A stretch of DNA of 64,000 nucleotides, taken from Halomarina salina. Its GTDB lineage: Archaea > Halobacteriota > Halobacteria > Halobacteriales > Haloarculaceae. The DNA lies in NCBI RefSeq assembly GCF_023074835.1, contig NZ_JALLGW010000001.1, forward strand, positions 682,001-746,000. Direction: 5' to 3'. Below the pieces are notes generated by a model, which ran no database searches, was not told where the DNA came from, and was given only the letters and a program-made list of their open reading frames with translations. The position numbers and the translations under genes were made by a program. Shown here piece by piece: positions 34,130 to 43,376 of the stretch (its first letter is position 1; each line of letters begins with the position of its first letter).

Positions 34130-34256
34130 GCCGGTGACTGGGTGTGGGGTCGTATAACGCTCCCGCCTTCCGTCGGGCGGTTGCCGTCGGCCTGCCGCTG
34201 TATCAGTCTCCCGCGCGCTTCGCAATCGGTTTGCACCCCGACCACGGCAATCGCAC

Positions 34257-34937
34257 ATGAGCGTTCGGCAGGAGTTCGACGCGTGGGCGGCCGACGGCCG
34301 CGACAAGGGGATGGAAGAACGCCACTGGCACACCGCGAAGCACGCGCTGGCGCGGATGCCCGTCGAGGACGGCGACGCCATCCTCGACCTGGGCACCGGG
34401 TCGGGGTACGCGCCGCGTGCGCTCCGGGAGGCGACCGACGCGGGTCGGGTGTACGGCCTCGACGGGTCACCGGAGATGACCGCGAACGCGCGGTCGTACA
34501 CCGAGGACGATGCAGTGGGCTTCGTCGTCGGCGACTTCGACTCGTTACCGTTCGCCGACGACTCGCTGGACCACGTCTGGTCGATGGAGGCGTTCTACTA
34601 CGCCGCCGACCCGAACCACACGCTGGAGGAGGTCGCGCGGATTCTGAAGCCCGGCGGCACGCTGTTCTGTGCCGTGAACTACTACGAGGAGAACGAGCAC
34701 TCCCACGACTGGCAGGACAACATCTCGGTGGAGATGACCCGCTGGTCGCGCGAGGAGTACCGCGAGGCGTTCCGCGACGCCGGCCTGCACGTCGCCGAGC
34801 AGGACACCATCCCGGACGAGGAGACGGAGATACCCCCCGAGAGCGAGTTCCCCCACGAGGGCTGGGACAGTCGGGAGGCGATGGTCGAGCGCTACCGCGT
34901 CTACGGGACGCTGTTGACGGTCGGCGTCGCACCGTAG
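34257..34937 (+). CDS. SAM-dependent methyltransferase
   Basis: 226-aa class I methyltransferase. Motif I ILDLGTGSGYAPRAL, post-I VYGLDGSPEM, motif II DSLPFADDSLDHVWSMEAFYY, motif III ILKPGGTLFCAVNYYEENE. The conserved EFPHEGWDSREAMVERYRVYGTLLTVG ending suggests a defined subfamily, but I cannot name the substrate. It is divergent from the DUF2391-like gene and convergent with the M3 peptidase (27-nt gap). Confidence 0.85.
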   Translation: MSVRQEFDAWAADGRDKGMEERHWHTAKHALARMPVEDGDAILDLGTGSGYAPRALREATDAGRVYGLDGSPEMTANARSYTEDDAVGFVVGDFDSLPFADDSLDHVWSMEAFYYAADPNHTLEEVARILKPGGTLFCAVNYYEENEHSHDWQDNISVEMTRWSREEYREAFRDAGLHVAEQDTIPDEETEIPPESEFPHEGWDSREAMVERYRVYGTLLTVGVAP

Positions 34938-34964
34938 CGCTCAAAATCGGTTCCCCGGACCGTC

Positions 34965-36719
34965 CTACGCCAGTTCGTCGAGGTAGCCGTCGTACACGTC
35001 GAGGGCGTCCTCGACGGCTGTGACGGGGTCGAGACCGAGTCGCTCGAAGGCGTCGTCGGGGCTCAGCGCCCCGCCCTCGCGGAGGACGCCGTGGTACGTC
35101 TCCGGGGCCAGAGCACCTCGATGCAGTCGGTCTGCCAGTGCGAGGCCACAGGACGTGCCGAGGACGTACAGGTAGCTGAAGTGCGGGTCGCGAGAGAGGT
35201 GCTCGACCATCCAGCCGCGTTCGTCGCCCTCGCCGAACTCGACGCCGGGTCGCTGAGCGCGCTGGACCTCGACGTAGGTCTCGCCGAGCCGGTCGGCGGT
35301 CAACTCCCGACCCGCGTCGAGGTGGTCGTACACCGCGTCGACGAAGCTCATCCAGCGCACGCCGACGAACAGCGGAATCTTCCCGAGTGCCGTGTCGAGG
35401 ACGTGCCCCGCCGGGTAGCCGGTGTCGAGGAGATACCGGGTCAGGAGCGCCTCGTGGGTGAAGCTGAACACCTCTACGAGATGGTCGGGGAACACGCCGT
35501 CGAGCGCCGTCGCCTCGCTGGAGACGGCGTGCATCGCGTGACCGAGTTCGTGGCAGAAGAAATACAGCGAGCGCAGGTCCTCGGCGTAGTTGAGGTGCAA
35601 GAACGCCTCGCCCCGGTCCGTGGCGAGCGCCATGCCCCGCACCTCGGTCAGTTTCTCTCGCGTCTCGTAGACGTCGACACGACGCTCGCTCAGGAGCGAC
35701 TCGACCCGGTCTTGGTACGTCTCGCCGAGCGGTTCGAGCGCCGACACGACGATATCGCACGCCTTGTCGTACGGAATCTCGGGCCCCTCGCCCTCGGTGA
35801 ACGGCATCCGGGTGTCCCACTCGTGGAGCGTCTCGACGCCCAGCCGCTTCGAGAGCAGGCTGTTCCGGCGCTCCAGCGGGGCGAGGTTCTCGACGACGGT
35901 CTTGCGGAGGGCAGCGTGCAGGTTGGGGTCGAACGTCCCGCCGAGGGCCTCGTCCAGTGCGGAGTCGTAGCCACGGATCGACGCTCGGGCGTCGTGGCCC
36001 TGCAGGTGGTCGCTGAACGCCTGCGCCCTCGTGCTGCGGGCTTCGGCCAGTTCGTCGAGGTACGCCTCGTGGACGCGTCGTCGGAACGCGCGGTCGGGAT
36101 GCCGGAGCAGTCGCTGCCGGGTCTGGCTGGTCACCGTCGCCTCGCTCGCGTCCGGGCGCTCGACGGTCGGTGCGTCGAAGTCGGCGTTCTTCAGGGTGGT
36201 CAACGTCCGCCCTGGCGCGTCGAGTGCGGCGTCCAGATCCGCCAGCGTCTCCAGGACCTCGGTGCTCGGTGCGTGGGCCGCCTCGCGGAGTCGCTCGTCG
36301 AGGAAGGAGCTGTAGCGTTCGAGGCCCTCCGTCGCCCCGACGAACGATTCGATACGCTCCCGGCCCGCGTCGGCCAGTGCACCGTCGAGGTAGCTCACCG
36401 CCTTCTCTCGTTCTCCGTGGAGAGACCGGAACCGGCGCATCCGGGCGGCGGCGTCCTCGTCGGTGGTGTCCTGCAACGTTCCCATCCGGGCGTGGACCCA
36501 GAGTCGCGACTCCTTCGCCTGGATGGACTCGTAGCGGTCGAGCATCGCCAGGAGCGTCTCGCCGTCGTCGGTCACGCGTCCCTCGAACGCCCGCAGGTCG
36601 TCGAGTGCTTCGGCAAACGCATCGGCCTCGTCGTCCCACGCTTCTGGGGAGTCGAACAGGTGCTCGCGCCGCCAACGATACTCGGGGGGAAGTCCGTCGC
36701 GCGTGGGGACCTCACTCAT
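34965..36719 (-). CDS. pepF: M3-family oligoendopeptidase (PepF type)
   Basis: 584-aa zinc metallopeptidase, typical length for oligoendopeptidase F. The catalytic zinc motif is FCHELGHAMHAV (about 390) with the downstream EVFSFTHEALLTRYLL region that supplies the third ligand. Cytoplasmic: no signal peptide. It degrades small peptides. Its 5' end (MSEVPTRDGLPPEYRW) is well defined by family similarity. Separate from the thi operon downstream on the same strand (84-nt gap). Confidence 0.93.
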   Translation of the reverse strand: MSEVPTRDGLPPEYRWRREHLFDSPEAWDDEADAFAEALDDLRAFEGRVTDDGETLLAMLDRYESIQAKESRLWVHARMGTLQDTTDEDAAARMRRFRSLHGEREKAVSYLDGALADAGRERIESFVGATEGLERYSSFLDERLREAAHAPSTEVLETLADLDAALDAPGRTLTTLKNADFDAPTVERPDASEATVTSQTRQRLLRHPDRAFRRRVHEAYLDELAEARSTRAQAFSDHLQGHDARASIRGYDSALDEALGGTFDPNLHAALRKTVVENLAPLERRNSLLSKRLGVETLHEWDTRMPFTEGEGPEIPYDKACDIVVSALEPLGETYQDRVESLLSERRVDVYETREKLTEVRGMALATDRGEAFLHLNYAEDLRSLYFFCHELGHAMHAVSSEATALDGVFPDHLVEVFSFTHEALLTRYLLDTGYPAGHVLDTALGKIPLFVGVRWMSFVDAVYDHLDAGRELTADRLGETYVEVQRAQRPGVEFGEGDERGWMVEHLSRDPHFSYLYVLGTSCGLALADRLHRGALAPETYHGVLREGGALSPDDAFERLGLDPVTAVEDALDVYDGYLDELA

Positions 36720-36803
36720 GGCCGACCGTTCTCTCGGTGGACACTTATCGATGTGTCTCGGCGCGAGGGGTGTGCGAAGGCGCCGTCCGCAGTACCGTCC
36801 GAT

Positions 36804-37901
36804 TCAGAGCGGCCGTGCTGCTTCGGGCGGGAACGAGACGGCTACGCGCCCCTCGGGCGTCGCGTCAGCGCCGACGCGAACGACCAGCGTGTAGCCGTCG
36901 CAGTCGAGCGTGAGACGCGTCGCGGTGCCGAGAAACTCGGTGTCGCGGAGCCTCCCCTCGACCCGGTTGGTCGGGGGTGGACCGCTCCCCGAGTCCAGCG
37001 CGAACGACTCGGGACGGACCGAGAACGCGACCTGCTCGCCGACCGCGCCGTCGTGGGCGACGGTGACAGTCGCGTCGAGGCTGTCGAGGCGGACGCGCGC
37101 GAACGAGGAGCGCTCGCTTCCGCCGCCGTCCGCGGCGGCTGTCACGCCGTCGGTCGAGACGCGCTCGACCACCTCCCCGTCGAACAGGTTGTTCTCGCCG
37201 ACGAACGCCGCCGCGAACCGCGTCGCGGGGGCGTCGTACACCTCGCGCGGCGTGCCGACCTGCTCGACGCGGCCGTCGTGCATCACCGCGACGCGGTCGG
37301 AGATGGCAAGCGCCTCCTCCTGGTCGTGGGTGACGTAGACGGTCGTGACGCCGAGTTCGCGCTGGATGCTCCGGACTTCGCGTCGAAGGCGCTCGCGAAG
37401 GCGGGCGTCGAGCGCGCTCATCGGCTCGTCGAGCAGGAGCAGGTCGGGGCTCGGCGCGAGCGCACGGGCGAGCGCCACGCGCTGGCGCTGGCCGCCCGAG
37501 AGGTCCTCCGGGTCGCGGTCGCCCAGTCCCGTCAGGCCGACGAGGTCGAGCAGTTCGTCGATCCGTGCTTCCGCGTCGCCGCCGGGTGGCTCGCGGAACT
37601 TCAGCGCGTAGCCCACGTTCTCGCGGACGTCCATGTGGGGGAACAGCGCGTACTGCTGCGGGACGACGCCCACGTCGCGCTCTTCGGGCGGGACGCCCGC
37701 CATCGACCGGCCGCCGATGGTCACCTCGCCCGCCGTCGGCTCCTCGAACCCGGCGACGAGTCGGAGCGTCGTGGTCTTGCCACACCCCGAGGGGCCGACG
37801 AGCGTGAAGAACTCGCCGTCCCGGACGTCGACGTCGACCGGGCCGAGCGCTCGGGTGTCGCCGTAGCGCTTCTCGACGCCCGACAGTCCCACGTCAGCCA
37901 T
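36804..37901 (-). CDS. thiQ: ABC transporter ATP-binding protein (thiamine/iron-type, ThiQ/FbpC-like)
   Basis: 365 aa. Walker A GPSGCGKTTTL, Q-loop, signature LSGGQRQRVALARALA, Walker B LLLLDEPMSALD, H-loop TVYVTHDQEEALAI, and a C-terminal TOBE-like domain (about 240-365). ATG 37901 overlaps the permease stop by 8 nt; an ATG at 37910 is an alternative. Last gene of thiB-thiP-thiQ. Specificity is inferred from ThiB; the ATPase alone also resembles polyamine/iron importers. Confidence 0.85.
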   Translation of the reverse strand: MADVGLSGVEKRYGDTRALGPVDVDVRDGEFFTLVGPSGCGKTTTLRLVAGFEEPTAGEVTIGGRSMAGVPPEERDVGVVPQQYALFPHMDVRENVGYALKFREPPGGDAEARIDELLDLVGLTGLGDRDPEDLSGGQRQRVALARALAPSPDLLLLDEPMSALDARLRERLRREVRSIQRELGVTTVYVTHDQEEALAISDRVAVMHDGRVEQVGTPREVYDAPATRFAAAFVGENNLFDGEVVERVSTDGVTAAADGGGSERSSFARVRLDSLDATVTVAHDGAVGEQVAFSVRPESFALDSGSGPPPTNRVEGRLRDTEFLGTATRLTLDCDGYTLVVRVGADATPEGRVAVSFPPEAARPL

Positions 37902-39663
37902 CGAACGCACCTCCGAGGCGGTCGATGACGACGAAGCTCACGGCGGTGACGAGCAGGAGGACGGTACCCATCGCGCTCGGCGGGCCGAGCGCTCGCTCGC
38001 TCCCGAGGTAGCGCTGGATGACGACGGGCATCGTGTAGCTGTTCGACCCCTCCGCGAGGATGACCGTGGCGTCGAACTCGCCGACGGAGATGGCGAACGC
38101 GAACGCCGCGCCCGCCAGCACGCCGCCGAACACGAGCGGGAGTTCAACGTCCCAGAGCGCACGCAGGCGACTCGCTCCGGCCGCTCGCGCCACCTCGGGC
38201 AGCGCCGGGTCCAGCCTGGAGAGCAACGGCGAGACGCTCCGAGTGACGAACGGGTAGCCGCTGACGGCGTGGGCGGCGACGATGGCGACGGCCCCGGTGA
38301 CGACGATACGGTGGCCGAACAGGACGGTGCCGTAGACGAGCGACTGGAGCAGGCCGAGACCGACGACGACGCCGCTGACGGCGAACGGGACGAACGCGAG
38401 CGTCCCGCCGAGTTGCGCGAGGCGGCCCTCGCGGGCGGTCAGCAGCGAGACGGTGACGCCGAGGGGGACGGCGACGACGAGCGTCCCCGCGCCGAACACC
38501 AGCGAGTTACGGACCGCGGTCAGCGGCTTCGTCTGGAAGCTCTGGGCCGTCGCCTGCCGTTCGAGCAGGAACCGGTAGTAACGCAGCGTCATCCCGTTCG
38601 GTCCGACGACGCTCTCGGCGACCATGCTCGCCAGCGGGAGGCCGAACACGACGAACGCGAGCACGCCGTACGCGCCGACGGCGAGTCGGGTGCGGCGGGT
38701 CGCCGCGCCGAACGGGATGCGGTCGAGCCTCCGGCCACCGGTGTCGCGGGCCTGTCGCGCCTCGTAGCGCAGGTAGGCGTAGGTCAGCGCGAGCGAGACG
38801 GCCGCCTCGACGGTGGCGAGCGCGGCGGCCTCCTGCAGGTCGAACGAGCGCACGAGGCTGAACACCCACACCTCGACGGTGGCGAGTTCGAGGCCGCCGA
38901 GCGCGAGGACGATGGCGAACGACTGGAAGGTGAACACGAACGTCAGCAGCGCGGCGGTGCCGAGTGCGGGCAGGAGTTGGGGGACGAGCACGTCCCACGC
39001 GGCCCGCCAGCGCGACGCGCCGCTGGCGCGGGCGACCTCCAGCGTCCGCGTGTCGAGTCGTTCGGCGGCGGCGCTCACGATGCGGACCACGAGCGGCGCG
39101 TTGTAGAAGGCGTGGGCCAGCACGACGAGTTCGAGCGTGAACACCAGCGAGAACCGGGGCAGGCCGACGGCCGCGAACGCGTCGCTGACGGTTCCGTTGC
39201 CGCCGAACGTGGCGACGAACCCGACCGCGACCATGATCGAGGGTAACACGAACGGGACGGCCGTCAGCGACCGGACGGTCTCGCGGCCGGGGAACTCGAA
39301 CCGCGCGAGGACGTACGCGCCGGGGAGGCCGAGCGCGAGGCTCGCCAGCGTCGAGAGGAACGCCTGCCACGCGGTGAACCCAAGGAGGCCGAACCCCGGC
39401 CACGTGAAGCCGTTCGCAGCCCACGCGGCGAGTCCCGCGAACAGGTCGCCAGGCGTGCCGAGCAGGCCCCCCAGCGCACCCGTGTAGAACGGGTCGGTGA
39501 GGACGGCGACGACGGGCGCGAGGCTCGGGCGGCCGTCGACGGTGACGGCCTCCTCCAGCACGCTCGCGACGGGGTAGTACAGCATCACCGTCAGGAACGC
39601 GCCGACGACGAGCGTCGCCAGCAGGCGACCGAGACGCTCGCGGCCCACCGTTCCGCCGCTCAC
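37894..39663 (-). CDS. thiP: Fused ABC permease, two BPD domains (ThiP/FbpB-like)
   Basis: 589 aa starting from GTG 39663; two permease domains in one chain, each with about six TM helices and an EAA loop (first: EVARASGASRWRAAWDVLVPQLLPALG; second: EVARAAGASRLRALWDVELPLVFGG). This ThiP/FbpB arrangement is used for thiamine or Fe3+ uptake. The start lies 13 nt after the thiB stop. It forms the membrane channel for the substrate delivered by the lipoprotein at 39677-40813. Confidence 0.88.
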   Translation of the reverse strand: MSGGTVGRERLGRLLATLVVGAFLTVMLYYPVASVLEEAVTVDGRPSLAPVVAVLTDPFYTGALGGLLGTPGDLFAGLAAWAANGFTWPGFGLLGFTAWQAFLSTLASLALGLPGAYVLARFEFPGRETVRSLTAVPFVLPSIMVAVGFVATFGGNGTVSDAFAAVGLPRFSLVFTLELVVLAHAFYNAPLVVRIVSAAAERLDTRTLEVARASGASRWRAAWDVLVPQLLPALGTAALLTFVFTFQSFAIVLALGGLELATVEVWVFSLVRSFDLQEAAALATVEAAVSLALTYAYLRYEARQARDTGGRRLDRIPFGAATRRTRLAVGAYGVLAFVVFGLPLASMVAESVVGPNGMTLRYYRFLLERQATAQSFQTKPLTAVRNSLVFGAGTLVVAVPLGVTVSLLTAREGRLAQLGGTLAFVPFAVSGVVVGLGLLQSLVYGTVLFGHRIVVTGAVAIVAAHAVSGYPFVTRSVSPLLSRLDPALPEVARAAGASRLRALWDVELPLVFGGVLAGAAFAFAISVGEFDATVILAEGSNSYTMPVVIQRYLGSERALGPPSAMGTVLLLVTAVSFVVIDRLGGAFDG

Positions 39664-39676
39664 CGCACCACCTCGC

Positions 39677-40813
39677 TCAGCCCTGTGCGATCTGACGCGC
39701 CCACTGCTCGACCCATTCGTCCACGTTCCCCTTGAGTTCCTCGTAGGTGAACGTCACGGGCTCCTCCGGTTCGAAGGTGTACTTCTCGAACTCCGCCGGG
39801 AGCTCCGCGTCCGTCGTCGCGGGGTACTGGACGTTGCGCTGGGCGATCTGGCCCTGTGCCTCGGGAGTCAGCAGGAACTCCACGAACGTCTTCGCCAGCT
39901 CCTGCTGGTCGGAGTCGGCGAACCGCGCGATGCCCTCCGGCTGGGCGTACGCCTGGTCGTTCAGGAAGCCGACCTGGTGGCGCGAGAGGTCCTGTCCGGC
40001 CTGGTGGGCGTACACCTGGTCGGTCGAGTAGGAGACGACCATCGCCGCCTCGCCGTTCTCGTAGGCGGTGTAGGAGTCGTCCCAGTTGCCGAGGATGCGC
40101 GTCCCGTTGTCCGTCAGGTCGCGCCAGTAGTCGAGGTAGCCGTCGGCGCCCTTCGCCTTCACCGTGTGGAGCATGAACGCGCGACCCGTCGCGCTCGACT
40201 GGGCGTTCTGGGCGAGCAGTTCGCCCCGGTACTCCTCGGCCAGCAGGTCGTCGAACGTCGCTGGCGGCTCGATGGCGTTCTCGTCGTAGACGAGGCTGAT
40301 GTAGCCCGTGTCGTACGGGACGGCCCGGCCCTGAGGGTCGAACTGGAGGCCCTCCTTTACCGGCGCGTCGACCGACAGCGGCGTCAGCACCTCGCCGTCG
40401 ACCTTCTGGTCGAGCGTGATGAGTTCGTCGACGTTCAGCCCGAGGTAGAGGTCGGCGTCGATGGGCGCACCCTGCGCGGCCCGGCCGAGGTAGTAGTTGA
40501 ACCGCGACTCCGGAGTGGTGTACTCGACGGTCGCGTCGTGCTCGGCCTCGAACTGCTCTTTCACCCACGTGCCCGCCGGACTGTCGCCCTCGACCCACGT
40601 CGGGTACGTGGCGACGACGAGGTTCCCGCCGGACTGCTCGGTACTACCGGTCGTCGTCCCCGTCTGCTCGGTGCCGTCGCCCGACTCGGTCGTTCCGGTT
40701 CCGTCCGACCCGTCCGCCCCGGTGGTCGTCGTGTCGCCGCCGTCGTCGCCGAGACAGCCAGCCAGTGCGGCGGCTCCCGCACCCGTGCTCAGGAGGAACG
40801 TCCGTCGTTTCAT
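39677..40813 (-). CDS. thiB: ABC substrate-binding lipoprotein (thiamine-type, ThiB-like)
   Basis: 378 aa. Tat signal with lipobox (MKRRTFLLSTGAGAAALAGC), a Gly/Thr/Asp linker, then a class II binding protein: GNLVVATYPTWVEGDSPAGTWVKEQFEAEHDATVEY and PIDADLYLGLNVDELITLDQK. The last region and the 'VPYDTGYISLVYDENAI' strand resemble thiamine-binding ThiB/TbpA; Fe3+-binding relatives are the main alternative. First gene of the thiBPQ operon and divergent from the AI-2E-family gene. I see no riboswitch upstream. Confidence 0.85.
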   Translation of the reverse strand: MKRRTFLLSTGAGAAALAGCLGDDGGDTTTTGADGSDGTGTTESGDGTEQTGTTTGSTEQSGGNLVVATYPTWVEGDSPAGTWVKEQFEAEHDATVEYTTPESRFNYYLGRAAQGAPIDADLYLGLNVDELITLDQKVDGEVLTPLSVDAPVKEGLQFDPQGRAVPYDTGYISLVYDENAIEPPATFDDLLAEEYRGELLAQNAQSSATGRAFMLHTVKAKGADGYLDYWRDLTDNGTRILGNWDDSYTAYENGEAAMVVSYSTDQVYAHQAGQDLSRHQVGFLNDQAYAQPEGIARFADSDQQELAKTFVEFLLTPEAQGQIAQRNVQYPATTDAELPAEFEKYTFEPEEPVTFTYEELKGNVDEWVEQWARQIAQG

Positions 40814-40933
40814 TACTCGGTTGTTTCTCTCGGTGGTACTTACGTCCCGCGGTGTCGATCCCGCGACGCTCGGTCCATCGCGTCCCCTCCGCGAGGCACA
40901 CCGATTAGTAGTTACGACCCGTCAGCAGTTCCC

Positions 40934-42097
40934 ATGGAGTTCGCCCGCCGTCGACGGAACGTCCTCGCCGTGTTGCTGGTGGTGTTCTCGCTGCTCGCCG
41001 CGGCCGTGCTCTGGGAGGTCGTCGGCACGGTGTTCTTCGCCATCACCGTCGCCTACGTCCTCGTCCCGGCACGCAACCGCCTCGTGAACCGGGGACTGTC
41101 GAGACGCGTTTCGAGCGGGCTCGTCACGCTCGGCGCGTTCGGCGTCGTCTCGTTCGTCGTCGCGGCGATGGGCTACCTGCTGTACCAGCGCCGCGACTCC
41201 GCGCTGGCGCTCATCGAGTCGCTCCCGGACAGCCTCTCGGTCGACGTCGCGGGGATGACATACGCCGTCGAACTGTCGGAGATCGTCGCGGTCGTCACGG
41301 CCTCGATACAGGGCATCGCGACGGGGCTCGCGCCGGTCCTGCCGGTCCTCGCGCTGAAACTCGTCCTGTTCGCCATCCTCCTGTTCGGCCTGCTGTTGCG
41401 CCCTGGCGCGACCGGCGACGGGTTCCGGCGCGTCGTCCCGAACGAGTACCACGACATCCTCGTCTCGCTCAACGAGCGCATCCGCCAGACGCTGTACGGT
41501 ATCTACGTCCTCCAGGCCGCGACGGCGTTCGGGACGGGACTCGTCGCGCTGGTCGTCTTCGTGGTCCTGGGCTACGAGTCGGTGTTCACGCTCGCCATCA
41601 TCGCCGGTCTCCTCCAGTTCATCCCCGTCCTCGGCCCGAGCGTCCTCGTCGCCATCCTCGCCCTCGTGGACCTCGTCGGCCCGACGCCGGACCCGACGCG
41701 GGCCGTCCTCGTCCTCGTGGGCGGCGGCGTCCTCATCGGCGCGGTGCCCGACGCCGTCATCCGCCCGCGACTGGCGTCCTGGGCGGCGGACCTACCGACC
41801 AGCCTCTACTTCATCGGCTTCGTCGGCGGCATCCTCACGGTCGGTGCCGTCGGGTTCATCGCGGGGCCGCTGGTCGTCGCCCTGGTCATCGAGGTGGTCG
41901 AACTGCTCTCGGCCGAACAGGGGGCCGCCAGCGACGGCGACGACGGCGTGGGTCCGGACGTCGACCCGACGGGTGGTGGCGGAGCGGGGGCCGTTCCAGA
42001 CTCGGACGACCCGCCGGCCCCACCGACCGACACGCCCGACGCTACCGACTCACCAGAGTCCGTTCCCGACACCGACGGCGACGGGACGCCGCAGTGA
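40934..42097 (+). CDS. AI-2E/PerM family membrane transporter
   Basis: 387 aa. Two N-terminal TM helices (NVLAVLLVVFSLLAAAVLWEVVGTVFFAITVAYVLVPARNRL), a soluble middle part, then the characteristic TM block with LNERIRQTLYGIYVLQAATAFGTG and GLLQFIPVLGPSVLVAILAL, the family signature. The tail (about 330-387) is acidic, Pro/Asp/Thr-rich and probably cytoplasmic. Family substrates range from AI-2 to Na+/Li+ and are not predictable here. Confidence 0.9.
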   Translation: MEFARRRRNVLAVLLVVFSLLAAAVLWEVVGTVFFAITVAYVLVPARNRLVNRGLSRRVSSGLVTLGAFGVVSFVVAAMGYLLYQRRDSALALIESLPDSLSVDVAGMTYAVELSEIVAVVTASIQGIATGLAPVLPVLALKLVLFAILLFGLLLRPGATGDGFRRVVPNEYHDILVSLNERIRQTLYGIYVLQAATAFGTGLVALVVFVVLGYESVFTLAIIAGLLQFIPVLGPSVLVAILALVDLVGPTPDPTRAVLVLVGGGVLIGAVPDAVIRPRLASWAADLPTSLYFIGFVGGILTVGAVGFIAGPLVVALVIEVVELLSAEQGAASDGDDGVGPDVDPTGGGGAGAVPDSDDPPAPPTDTPDATDSPESVPDTDGDGTPQ

Positions 42098-42360
42098 CGC
42101 CACGCTCACCTGAGTGAACGAGCCGTCGGCCTGCTTCGCGGTTCGCTCACAGGTCGTTCCACGCTCCGCTCGCACCCGTGGACTCCGTGCGTCACCGGCG
42201 ACTCCGTCGCCGGTTGCACGCGAGACCTTCGGTCTCGCTCTGGTCGTCCACGCACTGCTCCCTGCTCCGTTCGAGGCCTCGTGCGCTGGCGCTTACTCGG
42301 CCTCGCCCTGCTCGCGGGCCGGTGGCCCGCTCGCTATTTCCGAGGCGGCGTTCGCTCCGC
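42098..42360. repeat. Palindrome-rich spacer at a convergent junction
   Basis: 263 nt between the ends of two converging genes. It contains a succession of perfect or near-perfect short hairpins, e.g. CCGGCGACTCCGTCGCCGG (42193-42211), CGAGACCTTCGGTCTCG (42220-42236) and GCGGGCCGGTGGCCCGC (42314-42330). No credible ORF. Probably a bidirectional terminator or a structured repeat element. Confidence 0.65.
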
Positions 42361-43164
42361 TCACCCCGCCTCGCTCTTCTCTAGCGGTCGCCCCTGTTCC
42401 TCCCACTCGGTGAGCGACCCCTCGTAGAACGCGAGGTCGTCGTAGCCGAGGTGTCGGAGGACGATGTAGGTGTGACTGATGCGCCGGGCGGTGTTGCAGT
42501 AGAGGACGACGCGGCGGTCCGTGTCGATGCCGCGCTCGACCAACAGGTCCAGCACGTCGTCCTCGTGACGCAGGCCACGGCTGTCGGTGTCGACCAGTTC
42601 CTGCCAGTCGAGGCGAACCGCACCGGGCAGGTGGGCCTCGTCGAACTCCCACTGCTCGCGCGTGTCGACGACGACGCTGTCGGGGTCGTCGAGCGCCTCG
42701 GCGACGACGTCCGCCTCGACGAGCGGCCCGTCGGGGTCGAACGTCGCTTCGTACGTCGTCGGGTCCGGTTCGACCGCCTCCTGACTGACCGGGTGGTCGC
42801 GCGCCCACGAGGAGTAGTCGCCGTTCAGCAGGTGCAGGCGCTCGGGCGGGTGGCCGTACAGTTCGCAGGTGACGAGCAGGCGCGCCGCGAACACGCCGTG
42901 GGTGTCGTCGTACGCCACCACGTCGTCCTCGCGCGAGACGCCCGCCGCGCCCATCACGTCCGCGAACTGCTCCGCGCCGGGGAGCATCCCGACCTCGCCC
43001 TCGCCCCCGTCCGAGGCGTGGCTCTCGGCCCGGTACGTGTCGAACGGGACGTTCACCGCGTCCGGCAGGTGACCGATACCGTCGTACTCCCACCCGTCGC
43101 GAACGTCGACGCGACACACCGCCTCTCCCTGCTCCTCGACCCAGTCGGCGTCCGCGATGTCCAT
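42361..43164 (-). CDS. Sulfurtransferase (two-domain rhodanese)
   Basis: 267 aa, tandem rhodanese domains. The N-terminal domain (1-115) is the non-catalytic one. The C-terminal domain (about 140-267) has the active-site Cys in RVVLYCNTARRISH (about C223) and ends with the substrate strand GYDDLAFYEGSLTEWEEQ. The loop CNTARR differs from the CRxGxR of classical thiosulfate sulfurtransferases and of the neighbour. ATG 43164 (MDIADADWVEEQG) fits the family; an in-frame ATG at 43194 adds ten residues. Divergent from the second rhodanese, 212 nt apart. Confidence 0.9.
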   Translation of the reverse strand: MDIADADWVEEQGEAVCRVDVRDGWEYDGIGHLPDAVNVPFDTYRAESHASDGGEGEVGMLPGAEQFADVMGAAGVSREDDVVAYDDTHGVFAARLLVTCELYGHPPERLHLLNGDYSSWARDHPVSQEAVEPDPTTYEATFDPDGPLVEADVVAEALDDPDSVVVDTREQWEFDEAHLPGAVRLDWQELVDTDSRGLRHEDDVLDLLVERGIDTDRRVVLYCNTARRISHTYIVLRHLGYDDLAFYEGSLTEWEEQGRPLEKSEAG

Positions 43165-43376
43165 GCAGTGTGCTACAGGCGGTCGGGACTTCATGGTTCC
43201 CCGCTCGGAGATGGCGGCACGTATCGCCGGTTGTTGGCCGTCGTGGCCGTGGCGAGGGTACTCGGGAGTTCCACCGGGGTGACAACCAGTAAAAATTTCC
43301 CCGACTCGGAACGAGCGGCGAATCCCTCCGGCAGTAACACCGATATAGCCCCGCTGACGTAACGTTCCGGTGCATT

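Noticed and set aside
40814-40933. TPP riboswitch upstream of thiBPQ
   Set aside because: The 120-nt divergent spacer has no CUGAGA-type thi-box sequence in either direction that I could see.
42114-42413. Plus-strand frame in the hairpin spacer
   Set aside because: It crosses the palindromes and the 3' end of the rhodanese gene, with a composition unlike haloarchaeal proteins.
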